A DNA stretch of 64,000 bases, from NCBI GenBank assembly GCA_963743785.1, contig CAVURD010000008.1, positions 83,955 through 147,954 on the forward strand, written 5' to 3'. The position numbers and the translations under genes were made by a program. Below, piece after piece: positions 25,475 to 34,384 of the stretch. The notes beneath the pieces are model-generated. The model made no database searches. It was not told the DNA's origin and was given only the letters and a program-made list of their open reading frames with translations. Source of the stretch: Bog-473 sp963743785 (lineage in GTDB: Bacteria; Actinomycetota; Acidimicrobiia; Acidimicrobiales; RAAP-2). How positions within the stretch are numbered: the first letter of the stretch is position 1; each line of letters starts with the position of its first letter.

Positions 25475-26713
25475 GTGGCCGAAACCGCTGCCGACGTCAC
25501 CCCCGTCGATCTGTCCGACTCACGCTCGTTCGTCTCGAGCGTGCCGCACGAGTGGCTGACCCACCTGCGCCAGCACGATCCCGTGCACTGGCAGGACGAG
25601 CCCGGCGGCCCGGGGTACTGGGCCGTCACCAAGTACCACGACTGCGTCACGGTGAACCGAGACTTCGAGCGGTTCAGCTCGGCCACGCAGGGCACCATGC
25701 CCTTCGAGCTCGGTGCGGACGAGGTGGCGCAACAGAGTCTGATGATGCTCAACATGGACCCACCGCTGCACACCCGCTACCGCCGGTTGGTCAACAAGGG
25801 CTTCACCCCCCGCATGGTCCGGGACCTGGAGGGGAACATCCATCGTTCGGCCGACGCCATCATCGACCAGGTCATCGAGAGCGGCCGGGCCGACTTCGTC
25901 ACCGACCTCTCGGCCGAGCTCCCGCTGCAGGTCATCGCCGAGCTCCTGGGCGTGCCCCACGACGACCGCCACAAGATGTTCGACTGGTCCAACCGCATGG
26001 TGGGCAGTCAGGATCCCGAGTACCAACTGGCGGCCGAGGAGGCCATGACCGCCGCCATGGAGCTCTACGCGTACGCAGCCCAGCTGTTCGCCCAGAAACG
26101 GATCGACCCGCACACCGACCTCATGAGCGCGCTGACCGGCGTCGAGATCGAGGGCGAGCGCCTCAGCGAGATGGAGCTCGAGCTGTTCTTCCTCCTCTTG
26201 ACCGTGGCCGGCAACGAGACCACCCGCAACCTGATGTCGGGGGCCATGCACGCCTTCTTCCAGTATCCCGACCAGTGGCAGCGGCTGCGCGACGACCGGA
26301 GCCTGCTCCCCACTGCCGTGGAGGAGATGCTGCGCTTCGTCACTCCCGTCATGAACTTCCGTCGCACGGCCACCTGCGATGCCGTGCTCAGCGACACGAA
26401 GATCCAGGCGGGCGACAAGGTCGTCTTCTACCACGCCTCGGGGAATCGCGATGAGGACATCTTCCCGGATTCCGGTGCCTTTGATGTCGGCCGCGATCCT
26501 AATCCGCACATCGCCTTCGGAGGCGGGGGACCGCATTTCTGCCTGGGCGCAAACCTGGCCCGCATGGAGATCCGCGTGATGTTCGAGCATCTGCTCGACC
26601 GCATGCCCGACATCGAACAGAATGGCGACGTGCAGCGCTTGCAGTCTCAATTCATCAACGGTGTCAAGCACCTTCCGGTGACGTTCACTCCGGCCGCGCG
26701 ACTCGGCGCTTAA
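25475..26713 (+). CDS. Cytochrome P450
   Basis: 412 aa. The I-helix has AGNETT, the K-helix ExxR is EEMLRF, and the haem-binding loop FGGGGPHFCLGANLAR carries the Cys thiolate. The pattern resembles actinobacterial CYP125/CYP124/CYP142-type enzymes that hydroxylate sterols or branched lipids, though the substrate cannot be assigned. It needs ferredoxin and reductase partners, which are not seen in this window. GTG start. First gene of a TetR-regulated operon; the stop TAA abuts the next ATG. Confidence 0.95.
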   Translation: MAETAADVTPVDLSDSRSFVSSVPHEWLTHLRQHDPVHWQDEPGGPGYWAVTKYHDCVTVNRDFERFSSATQGTMPFELGADEVAQQSLMMLNMDPPLHTRYRRLVNKGFTPRMVRDLEGNIHRSADAIIDQVIESGRADFVTDLSAELPLQVIAELLGVPHDDRHKMFDWSNRMVGSQDPEYQLAAEEAMTAAMELYAYAAQLFAQKRIDPHTDLMSALTGVEIEGERLSEMELELFFLLLTVAGNETTRNLMSGAMHAFFQYPDQWQRLRDDRSLLPTAVEEMLRFVTPVMNFRRTATCDAVLSDTKIQAGDKVVFYHASGNRDEDIFPDSGAFDVGRDPNPHIAFGGGGPHFCLGANLARMEIRVMFEHLLDRMPDIEQNGDVQRLQSQFINGVKHLPVTFTPAARLGA

Positions 26714-27340
26714 ATGGCCCGCCGGGCCCCGGACGCGCTCAAAGAGGTCATCCGCGACTTCCGGCGGGATCAGATCATCGAGACGTCGAGGCGGCTGTTC
26801 GGCGAGCGGGGCACCACCGAAGTGTCGATGGACGAGATCGCCACCGCGTCGGGCGTGGCCCGATCGACCGTCTACGTGTACTTTGCCAACCGTGACGAGT
26901 TGCTGCGGGCCTGCGTGCAGTCGATGTACGACCAGCTCACCGAGGCCATCGTCGTCAGCTCCGAAGACGACGCCTCTCCGCCCGAACGGTTGCGCAGCCT
27001 GATCCGGGCGCTGCTCGAGCGTATCGACGAGAACCCCGCCTTCTTCCGTCTGGCCATGGCCACCCAGGACACCGCCGGTGCCGCCGGCTCGGCGGCCGTC
27101 GGCGGGGCGCTCATGATGATCGGGCTCGAGATGATGCGGCTGCTCGAGGATGTCGTGTCGAGCGGGATGGCGACGGGGGACTTCGGGTCGCGCCTGGAGC
27201 CGGACCGGGCCGTGGTGCTGATCGGCCAACAGATCTACGGCGCCCTCTCCATTCGGGCCGGCGAACCGGACCCGGTTCCCGTCGGCCAGGCCACCAGTGA
27301 GATCTGCACCTTCGTGCTGCAGGGATTGGGCGGCGGTTGA
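26714..27340 (+). CDS. TetR/AcrR-family transcriptional regulator
   Basis: 208 aa. The N-terminal HTH is clear (IIETSRRLFGERGTTEVSMD, IATASGVARSTVYVYFANRDEL), with an all-helical ligand domain after it. It begins directly after the P450 TAA (TAAATG), so the two are co-expressed and the protein probably binds the inverted repeat at 25427-25459. The ligand may be the P450 substrate. Confidence 0.93.
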   Translation: MARRAPDALKEVIRDFRRDQIIETSRRLFGERGTTEVSMDEIATASGVARSTVYVYFANRDELLRACVQSMYDQLTEAIVVSSEDDASPPERLRSLIRALLERIDENPAFFRLAMATQDTAGAAGSAAVGGALMMIGLEMMRLLEDVVSSGMATGDFGSRLEPDRAVVLIGQQIYGALSIRAGEPDPVPVGQATSEICTFVLQGLGGG

Positions 27341-27341
27341 G

Positions 27342-28217
27342 ATGAAGTTCGACCTGTGGCTGCCCACGGCCAACCCAATGACCACGCCAGAATTACTGGA
27401 AGCGGTCGGGCGAGCGTCCGAGGCGCGCGGCATCTCGACGCTGTGGGTTGGCGAGCATGTCGTGCTCTTCGAGCAGTACGCCAGTCGGTACCCCTATGCG
27501 GCGGACGGGAAGGTCCCCGCACCGTCCGGTTCGGGCCTGCTCGAACCGATGGTGACCCTCTCCTACCTGGCGGCCTGTACGGAGACGGTGCGACTGGGCA
27601 CGGCGATGTTGCTGCTCCCCCAACGCAATCCGGTCTACACCGCCAAAGAGGTCTCCACCCTGGACTGGCTCTCTACGGGTCGGGTTGACCTGGGGATCGG
27701 CGTCGGTTGGCTCAAAGAAGAATTCGACGCTCTCAAGGTGCCGTGGGAGAACCGCGGTGCGCGCACCGATGAGTACATCGAGGTCCTGCGTACGCTCTGG
27801 TGCGACGAAAAGTCCTCCTACAAGGGCGAGATCTACACCCTGGACGAATGTGAGATGTTCCCCAAGCCGATTCAGCGACCCCATCCTCCCGTCCACATCG
27901 GCGGGGAGTCCGACGCGGCCCTCCGGCGGGCCGCCCGGGTCGGCCGCGGTTGGCACACCTTCAACCGGACTCCCGCCGAACTGGCCGAGGGATTGGCCAA
28001 GCTCGACGTGTTTCTGAAGCACGCCGGCCGGACCAGGGCCGACCTCCGCATCACCGTCTGCCCTTATTTCCAGCAGCTCACGCCGGACATCGTGGCCGAA
28101 TACGCCGAAGCCGGAGCCGACGCGGTGTCCGCCCTGTTCTTCTGCTTCAGTGCGGACGATGTCGATCAGACGTTCGAGGGCCTGGACGCTTGCCGGGAGG
28201 CGGCGGCCCGCAGCTGA
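27342..28217 (+). CDS. LLM-class F420-dependent oxidoreductase (TIGR03619-like)
   Basis: 291 aa. Luciferase-like TIM barrel with FDLWLPTAN, STLWVGEHVVLF, LGTAMLLLPQRNPVYTAKEVSTLD, GRVDLGIGVGWLKEEF and HIGGESDAALRRAAR. Such enzymes use F420 (or FMN) to reduce or oxidise lipids and xenobiotics. It starts 1 base after the TetR stop and is therefore third in the same operon. With the P450 it suggests oxidation of a hydrophobic substrate. Confidence 0.92.
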   Translation: MKFDLWLPTANPMTTPELLEAVGRASEARGISTLWVGEHVVLFEQYASRYPYAADGKVPAPSGSGLLEPMVTLSYLAACTETVRLGTAMLLLPQRNPVYTAKEVSTLDWLSTGRVDLGIGVGWLKEEFDALKVPWENRGARTDEYIEVLRTLWCDEKSSYKGEIYTLDECEMFPKPIQRPHPPVHIGGESDAALRRAARVGRGWHTFNRTPAELAEGLAKLDVFLKHAGRTRADLRITVCPYFQQLTPDIVAEYAEAGADAVSALFFCFSADDVDQTFEGLDACREAAARS

Positions 28218-28333
28218 CGTGGGAGGGCGTGATGGCACGGCGTGGCGCTTGGCCAACGACCGCTCTCGCTGCCGTCTTCGCAAGAGCGGGCGCCGTTGTC
28301 GAGACGGCGCAGCGCTCGAATCGATGTGCCGGA

Positions 28334-28789
28334 TCAACCAACGTCGTCGGCGACCCACTCCGAAAGCTCGATGGTGACATCGCCGGGACCGCTCAAGAAC
28401 ACCAGGCGCCGATCGTGGAAACTCATGACCTCGTTCTTTGGCCCGATGCCTTCGGCCGCCAGGCGGGCGAGCGTGGCATCGAGGTCCTCGACCGCGAAAC
28501 AGACGTGGTTGAGACCGAGGCGGGCCAAGTTGGCTTCGTCGGGATTGTCCATCAAGGTCGGGCGATGAAACCGGAGAAGCTGGACTTCTTGGTGCGTGGC
28601 CACGCCCGAGAGCGTCAAGGTCACGTGATCAGCCTCCCAATCGGGAATGCCCATGTATCGCGACATCTCTTCGCCCGAGACCACGGTGACAGCCGTTTTC
28701 TCGAACCCGAGCAGGCCGAAGAAACGTTCGGCGTCGTCCAGGTGGGCCACGGCAATCGTGACGTGGTCGAATCCGCTGTGAGGTTTCAA
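28334..28789 (-). CDS. VOC-family (glyoxalase/bleomycin resistance) protein
   Basis: About 151 aa with two beta-alpha-beta-beta modules. It opens with FDHVTIAVAHLDDAERFFGL and LGLNHVCFAVEDLD begins the second module; GPGDVTIELSEW holds the final metal Glu. It may be a dioxygenase, epimerase or lyase. No ATG or GTG is found in frame close to the conserved start, so TTG at 28789 with GAGAG upstream is chosen. It is divergent from the UbiB-like kinase. Confidence 0.8.
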   Translation of the reverse strand: MKPHSGFDHVTIAVAHLDDAERFFGLLGFEKTAVTVVSGEEMSRYMGIPDWEADHVTLTLSGVATHQEVQLLRFHRPTLMDNPDEANLARLGLNHVCFAVEDLDATLARLAAEGIGPKNEVMSFHDRRLVFLSGPGDVTIELSEWVADDVG

Positions 28790-28916
28790 CGTTTTCTCTC
28801 GCCCATGTTGCGTTGTTCCATCTCCATCGGAGAACCATACGTCGCAGCGAGGTGTCTCATCGGTGGTTTTGGGCTGGTCGGAGGACCGGGCGCAGGCCGT
28901 CGGTACACTCCTGCCA

Positions 28917-30539
28917 GTGACTTCTCCCGATTGTGCCTTCGGTGTCTTCACCGAACACGGACCGTGGGTCATCGACCCGGACGCCCTGGCCTGGAAGGCC
29001 GGCTTGGCCCGGATCCGGGCCGACACCATCGCCTCGGTCCCTGAGCTCATCCGTGCCCGGAAGTTCCCACCCGGGGCCCGGGTGGGAACGACGGTTCGCC
29101 ACCTGGGGGGAGCCTTGGGGCTGTGGTTCCTCAGGGAACGCCGGAAGGCTGAGCCGATCAGGACGGCGGGGATCTCACGCCGGCTGAGGGTGGCTGCGGA
29201 GAACCTCGGACCGACCTATATCAAGCTCGGCCAAATCGTCTCCTCCGGCGAAGGTATCTTCCCCTCCGAGCTGGTCTCCGAATTCAAACGATGCCGAGAT
29301 CAGGTCAGACCCGAGCCGTGGGCCGTCGTTCACCAGGTGATCGAAGAAGAGTTGGGCCGACCGCCCGAAAGCGTGTTCGCCACTATCGATCCGGAGCCGC
29401 TCGCCGCCGCCTCCATCGCCCAGGTGCACGCCGCCACGCTGGTCGATGGGACCGAGGTCGTGATCAAGGTGCAGCGCCCGACCGTCGCTCGGCTCGTCCG
29501 GCGCGACCTGGCCGTGATGTCGTGGTTGGCCCCCCACTTGGTGGGCCGCCTCCCGGTCGCCGCGCTGGCCAATCCCCCGGCGTTGGTTGAGCTCTTTGCC
29601 GAAACCATTGTGGAGGAGCTCGACTTTCGCCTCGAGGCGGAGAACATGCTCGACATCGCCGCCACCTTCGCCAAGCTCGGACAGCGCGACTACGTCATCC
29701 CCCGCCCCCACCCCACGCTGGTCACCCGTCGCATGTTGGTGATGGAGCGGATGAATGGCTTCAATTTCTCCGACGTGCGAGGCATGCACCAGGCCGGCAT
29801 CGACACCGAAGCGGTGGTGCGGACCGGGATGATCGGCTTTCTCGAAGGGTGCATGATGCACGGGATCTTTCATGGCGACCTCCACGGCGGGAACCTCCTC
29901 GTCATGTCGTCGGGCCAGGTGGCCCTGCTGGATTTCGGGATCACCGCCCGCCTGACCGAACCGAAACGGCTGGCCCTCCTCTCCCTCATTGTGGGGGCAT
30001 CCAACGGCCACATCCCCTCGCAGGTGGCCGCTTTGCGTGATTTGGGTGCCTTGCCCGAGAACACCGACATCGATTCGGTGATTGAACAGCTCGGCCTTGA
30101 TCGCCCACCGGTGGATCCGACGACGCTCACGCCCGACGAGCTGGTGGGCGAGCTGCAACGTTCCATCAAGACTCTGCTGGCCCTCGGCGCCCGCATGCCC
30201 AAGGAGCTGATGCTGTTCGTCAAGAACATGGTCTTCCTGGACGGCGCCATCGCCACGTTGGCACCGGACCTCGACCTCTTCGCCGAGATCGAAGGCATCG
30301 CCCTGCTGTTCGCCGAGAAGCACGGTGAACGGATCATGGCGCAGCTGGGGCTGACGCATCAGGAAGGCTGGGAACCCGACATGGCCGGACTCAAGGCCGG
30401 CTTCGGATTGGACGACACGACGGAACACTTCACCCACCGTGACATTCAGGCACGCCGAGCCGAGGTACGAGAGAAGTTTGAGCGTCGCGGCAGCGTTCGG
30501 CGAGCACGGCGGAAGAGGGAGTTCAAGCCGCCCCGTTGA
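28917..30539 (+). CDS. ABC1/UbiB-family atypical kinase
   Basis: 540 aa. The family signature KLGQIVSS (KxGQ), AAASIAQVHAA, an invariant Lys in VVIKVQRP, HGDLHGGNLLV and LDFGITAR are all visible. UbiB/ADCK proteins support isoprenoid quinone metabolism in an ATPase-like way. GTG at 28917 lies just after a TACACT (28904-28909) that would fit a -10 element, so the transcript could be nearly leaderless, but no matching -35 is seen. The C-terminus is strongly basic. Confidence 0.9.
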   Translation: MTSPDCAFGVFTEHGPWVIDPDALAWKAGLARIRADTIASVPELIRARKFPPGARVGTTVRHLGGALGLWFLRERRKAEPIRTAGISRRLRVAAENLGPTYIKLGQIVSSGEGIFPSELVSEFKRCRDQVRPEPWAVVHQVIEEELGRPPESVFATIDPEPLAAASIAQVHAATLVDGTEVVIKVQRPTVARLVRRDLAVMSWLAPHLVGRLPVAALANPPALVELFAETIVEELDFRLEAENMLDIAATFAKLGQRDYVIPRPHPTLVTRRMLVMERMNGFNFSDVRGMHQAGIDTEAVVRTGMIGFLEGCMMHGIFHGDLHGGNLLVMSSGQVALLDFGITARLTEPKRLALLSLIVGASNGHIPSQVAALRDLGALPENTDIDSVIEQLGLDRPPVDPTTLTPDELVGELQRSIKTLLALGARMPKELMLFVKNMVFLDGAIATLAPDLDLFAEIEGIALLFAEKHGERIMAQLGLTHQEGWEPDMAGLKAGFGLDDTTEHFTHRDIQARRAEVREKFERRGSVRRARRKREFKPPR

Positions 30540-30652
30540 TGCAACCCGGGCGTTCCGCCGCCCAATTCGGTGATCACGCGATCACGTCGCCGTGGCGCGG
30601 AGCACGCGTCGTCCGGCTCGCGCTCCCCGCCAGCTGGGACAGCCCGGCTGCT

Positions 30653-31507
30653 CTAGGGCAGCACGGCAAGGGCCTCTTGATCGAGGCTCAGGTCGGCTGC
30701 GGCCAGGTTCTCTTCCAAGTGCCGAAGGGACGATGTGCCCGGAATGAGGAGCACGGTAGGTGACTGATGCAACAACCAGGCCAGCGCCACCTGAGCCGGC
30801 GTCACCTGAAGGCGGCGAGCGGTCTCTTGGACTGCTGGCGCATGGAGCACCGGGTTCGCCGGATTGAAGGCCGAACCAAGGGGGAAGAACGGCACGTAGG
30901 GCACCCCGTCGGCATGGCAGGCGTCGAAGACGTCTTGATCCGATCGATCGATCAGGTTGAAGGCATTCTGGACACAGGCCACTTCGGTCTGCCGTTGGGC
31001 GCCGTGGAATTCATCGAGCGTCACGTTGCTCAATCCAATGCCGCCGATGAGACCCACGCGGCGCATCTCCATCATTGCCTCGACCTGCTCGCCGAAGGGC
31101 ACTTCGGACTCGGGATGGCGCCGTAGATTGACCACCGGAATCTGTTCCACCCGCAGCGTGGCCAGGTTGGCCTCGACTCCGGCCCGCAATTCGGCCGGAC
31201 GCTGGGCGGGCAGCCAGTGGCCTTCTTCATTGCGGGCCGCTCCGACCTTTGAGACCAGCACGAGGTCGGCCGGATATGGGTGGAGCGCCTCATGGATGAG
31301 TTGGTTGGCCACGTTGGGACCGTAAAACTGTGCCGTGTCGATGTGGTTGACGCCCGCGTCCACCGCTCGGCGAAGCACCGCCAGTGCCTCGTCATGGTCC
31401 CCCGGCGGCCCCAACACGCCGGGACCGGGAAGCTGCATGGCGCCAAACCCCATGCGGTGAACCGGACGGTGGGACAGGAGGACGGTCTCGCCGGGCACAG
31501 TGCCCAT
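30653..31507 (-). CDS. Aldo/keto reductase
   Basis: 284 aa. (Beta/alpha)8 barrel with GFGAMQLPG, catalytic Asp/Tyr in GVNHIDTAQFYGPN, Lys in LVSKVGAAR, and the NADPH-binding IPGTSSLRHLEEN. The middle segment (NLRRHPE in place of the usual LHRxD) is slightly unusual but in the correct place for AKRs that reduce aldehydes. It is convergent with the UbiB-like gene. Confidence 0.9.
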   Translation of the reverse strand: MGTVPGETVLLSHRPVHRMGFGAMQLPGPGVLGPPGDHDEALAVLRRAVDAGVNHIDTAQFYGPNVANQLIHEALHPYPADLVLVSKVGAARNEEGHWLPAQRPAELRAGVEANLATLRVEQIPVVNLRRHPESEVPFGEQVEAMMEMRRVGLIGGIGLSNVTLDEFHGAQRQTEVACVQNAFNLIDRSDQDVFDACHADGVPYVPFFPLGSAFNPANPVLHAPAVQETARRLQVTPAQVALAWLLHQSPTVLLIPGTSSLRHLEENLAAADLSLDQEALAVLP

Positions 31508-31696
31508 ATTGGCCTACATGTGCCCCAGGGCGCTTGGGTCCCGGACAGCCGGGATGACGCGTCTCACGATGCGAGGTGGCCCACTCGGAATGAACTGGGC
31601 GGGACCACCACCGCCAGTTCCCGGACGACTACCGTCGGTGCGACCGAAGCGCCCGCTCACGGTGGGATGGCCCGCCGTCCGAAAGGATCAGCCTCC

Positions 31697-32296
31697 ATGT
31701 CTCGTCTTCCCATCCGGCCGCTCCTGTTGCTGCTGTCGGCGTCGGCCCTCGGGCTGGCCGCCTGCAGTAGTCCGCCCGGGACCCACTCGACCACGACGAC
31801 CACCACCTCGGCGCCGACGACGACGGTACCCTCAGCGGCACCGACGACGGCCACCACCGCAACCCCGGGAGCGAGCGACACGGCCATCGCCGCCATTCCG
31901 CGCGCCCTCCGCTCCCCGGCCGGCACCCTGAAATCCGCACCCACTGTCACGGTGCCCTCCGGTACTCCCCCCAAGCAACTCGAGAGCGCAGACCTCATTG
32001 TCGGCAAGGGTGCGGCGGCCGAGGTGGGTGACACCGTCACCGTCCAGTACGTTGAGGCCAGCCACTCCTCGGGCAAGGTGATTCAGTCGTCGTGGACGAG
32101 CCAGCCGTTCCAGTTCACGCTGGGAGAGAACCAGGTCATCAAGGGATGGGACATGGGCTTGGTCGGCATGCGCGTCGGCGGGCGTCGTGAGCTGATCATC
32201 CCGCCCAGCCTGGGCTACGGCGCCAGCTCACAGGGTCCGAGCATCGCGGCCAACGACACCCTGATCTTCGTGGTCGATCTCCAGAAGGTCGGCTGA
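31697..32296 (+). CDS. FKBP-type peptidyl-prolyl isomerase lipoprotein
   Basis: 199 aa. Lipoprotein signal with lipobox LAAC (about residue 22), a Thr-rich linker, then an FKBP domain (GDTVTVQYVEAS, FQFTLGENQVIKGWDMGLVGMR-type motif, LGYGASSQGPSIAANDTLIFVVDL). It accelerates prolyl folding outside the membrane. The start at 31697 has AAGGA 9 bases upstream; longer frames are not needed. Confidence 0.92.
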   Translation: MSRLPIRPLLLLLSASALGLAACSSPPGTHSTTTTTTSAPTTTVPSAAPTTATTATPGASDTAIAAIPRALRSPAGTLKSAPTVTVPSGTPPKQLESADLIVGKGAAAEVGDTVTVQYVEASHSSGKVIQSSWTSQPFQFTLGENQVIKGWDMGLVGMRVGGRRELIIPPSLGYGASSQGPSIAANDTLIFVVDLQKVG

Positions 32297-32469
32297 TCCG
32301 AGTACACCCTCGATCTCTCCACACCGGCCTCCATCGTCGGTGTCAACCCTGTCGCCGCAGACCCGATGAGGACGTCCCCCACATGCCTTCTCCATTGCGC
32401 CGGGGGTTCTGCGGACCCTGCCCCGTTCGCGACCACATCGTCGTGTAGAACAGACGACGTGGTTCGACA

Positions 32470-33390
32470 GTGAGCCAAGGTCCTGTTTCACACCGGGGCA
32501 GGGCTGTCTATGTCGCCGAGTCACCCCGCCCATCGCCATCCCGGGGTCGCCGTGGCGGCGGGCGCTTCGGAACCCGGCGCGCTCGCGGCATCCTTGCCGT
32601 CGTAGTCGCAGGATTGGCGGTGGTCGTCGGTGTGGTCGTGTGGCCAACCCACAGCCCAGTGCCCTCCAGCCCGGCGCCCCAGACGGCCTGCACCGTCGCG
32701 TCGACGGCGCCCGGCGGCAGCTACTCCATCACGCCTACGCAGGCGCAGAATGCCGCCATCATCGCCGCCGTGGCGCTGCGAAAGGGGCTGCCGGACCACG
32801 CGGTGACCGTCGCACTGGCGACATCGCTTCAAGAATCGCAGCTCTTGAACCTCCCCTACGGAGACCAGGACTCGTTGGGCCTCTTCCAACAGCGGCCCTC
32901 TCAGGGCTGGGGGAGCAGCACGCAGGTCATGGACCCCAACTACGCGGCCTCGGCCTTTTATGACCACCTTGCTCAACTGAGTGGTTGGCAGACCATGCCC
33001 GTGACCGAGGCGGCTCAACTCGTCCAACACAGCGCGACGCCTGACGCCTACGCCACCTGGGACACCGAGGCGCGCTCGCTGGCCCGGGCCCTCACCGGCG
33101 AGGTCCCCACCGGGCTCACGTGCCATCTCAACGGCTTCAACGGTTCCGCCCCACCATCGTCGGCGCTTTTGCAGGCGGCTGTAACCGAGATGGGCTCTCA
33201 ACTGATCGGAGTGCCCGTGTCCACCAAAGTTGGGTGGCAGGTTGCCAGTTGGGCCGTGGCCCATGCCGACAACTACCATCTCAACACTGTCTCCTTCGGT
33301 GGCTGGAGGTGGACGGTAGCGTCCGGAACGTGGGCTTCGGTCAGCGGGTCCGGAAGCGGGACGGCCCAGAACACGGTGGTCGTTACCTAG
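32470..33390 (+). CDS. Exported lysozyme-like-fold hypothetical protein
   Basis: 306 aa. Basic N-terminus, one membrane helix (ARGILAVVVAGLAVVVGVVVW), then a domain with LQESQLLNLPYGDQDSLGLF and FQQRPSQGWGS. These resemble the conserved motif of a widespread actinobacterial family of unknown function with a transglycosylase-like E. The catalytic-like Glu (QES) is present. A cell wall role is inferred. GTG start. Confidence 0.8.
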   Translation: MSQGPVSHRGRAVYVAESPRPSPSRGRRGGGRFGTRRARGILAVVVAGLAVVVGVVVWPTHSPVPSSPAPQTACTVASTAPGGSYSITPTQAQNAAIIAAVALRKGLPDHAVTVALATSLQESQLLNLPYGDQDSLGLFQQRPSQGWGSSTQVMDPNYAASAFYDHLAQLSGWQTMPVTEAAQLVQHSATPDAYATWDTEARSLARALTGEVPTGLTCHLNGFNGSAPPSSALLQAAVTEMGSQLIGVPVSTKVGWQVASWAVAHADNYHLNTVSFGGWRWTVASGTWASVSGSGSGTAQNTVVVT

Positions 33391-33556
33391 TATCAACCTC
33401 GAACGAGCCGTGTGTTTGTGGCAAGAGACTCTGCCCAATCACTTCTGTTGATCCACTCGAGGGATGCCCCATACGGTCAGGTTTGGGCGCGTGCCACTTC
33501 GGCACCTTAAAGGCGTCGTGAGGGCTCTCCCGTCGGGCGCACGTTTAGGCTGGCCG

Positions 33557-34120
33557 ATGACAGGATTGCTGGGGTGGCGAGTATCGAAGGGCGCGTCCGG
33601 GACACGTTGTTTCTACCTGAACCTGTTTCCACTGCCGTGCAGGGACGTCCGAGTTACATTCGATCCACATTCAGTAGCGGAGATCGCTCCCCACATCACG
33701 TTGGTCTACGAGAACGAGATCACGAGCGCCGCATACCTCAAGGAACGCCTTACAGAAATCAGCGGCGCAATCAACCCCTTTCGACTCCGACTGTCAGAGC
33801 CACGAACTTGGGCGTCGGGACCGGAAGAGGGATTTATCTGTCCGTTGAGGACGTGGGGCGAGCCATTAGTGCATTGCGTGGTCGCTTGACGGCCAGCCTT
33901 ACGTGGTCACCACCACCCGCCAATCGGGTTTCAACCGCACGTCACCCTGGTTCACCCTGGCCGGACGAGCCCGGCCCCATGTCGGGGGGTTTCGAACATA
34001 GTGAATCGTGGGTTCCTGCCGATCGACGCTTTCATTATTGGCTCTGTCTCGGTGATACAAAAAGGAGGAAGAGGCTGGAGACAGCTTCATTCCATTGAGT
34101 TCGGCGACACGAGCGCCTGA
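33557..34120 (+). pseudogene. 2H phosphoesterase (2'-5' RNA ligase-like), frame-disrupted
   Basis: Two HxT motifs of the 2H superfamily are visible: PHITLVYE and, after two frame changes, FQPHVTLVHPG. The reading switches frame at the GGG run 33829-33831 (a missing base) and returns between about 33880 and 33920 (an extra base). The middle piece (GIYLSVEDVGRAISALRGRL) is fold-like in the shifted frame only. Compensating indels are compatible with assembly errors or a real pseudogene. The intact protein would be about 185 aa and hydrolyse cyclic phosphodiester ends. Confidence 0.65.
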
Positions 34121-34384
34121 CCGAAATAGTGAATCCGTCCACTTGTGGGGATGGCCGTGGCTCGTGCTCTGAGGATCTCCACGCGACTGGCTGGGGGGTG
34201 GCGCATCGGCGTCCAATCCACGCTCCAAGTGTTGACCCGCACATTTCGGGTCATGCTCGTCGGCTGCTGAATGCCAGAGGTACTTCGACAAGTGCCAAGT
34301 CGGTGAGACACAAACGTCGATCCCGTGTCCCGCGACTTCTGGATTCCCGAGAACCGCCCGAGAAGCCCTGACGCAATCCCGTTT

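Noticed and set aside
25520..27433. A 637-codon minus-strand frame opposite the P450 and TetR genes
   Set aside because: It is His/Gly/Asp-rich with no domain and opposite two genes with unmistakable motifs.
30560..30590. A small inverted repeat (GTGATC-ACGC-GATCAC) between convergent genes
   Set aside because: Stem of six with no T tract; weak as a bidirectional terminator.
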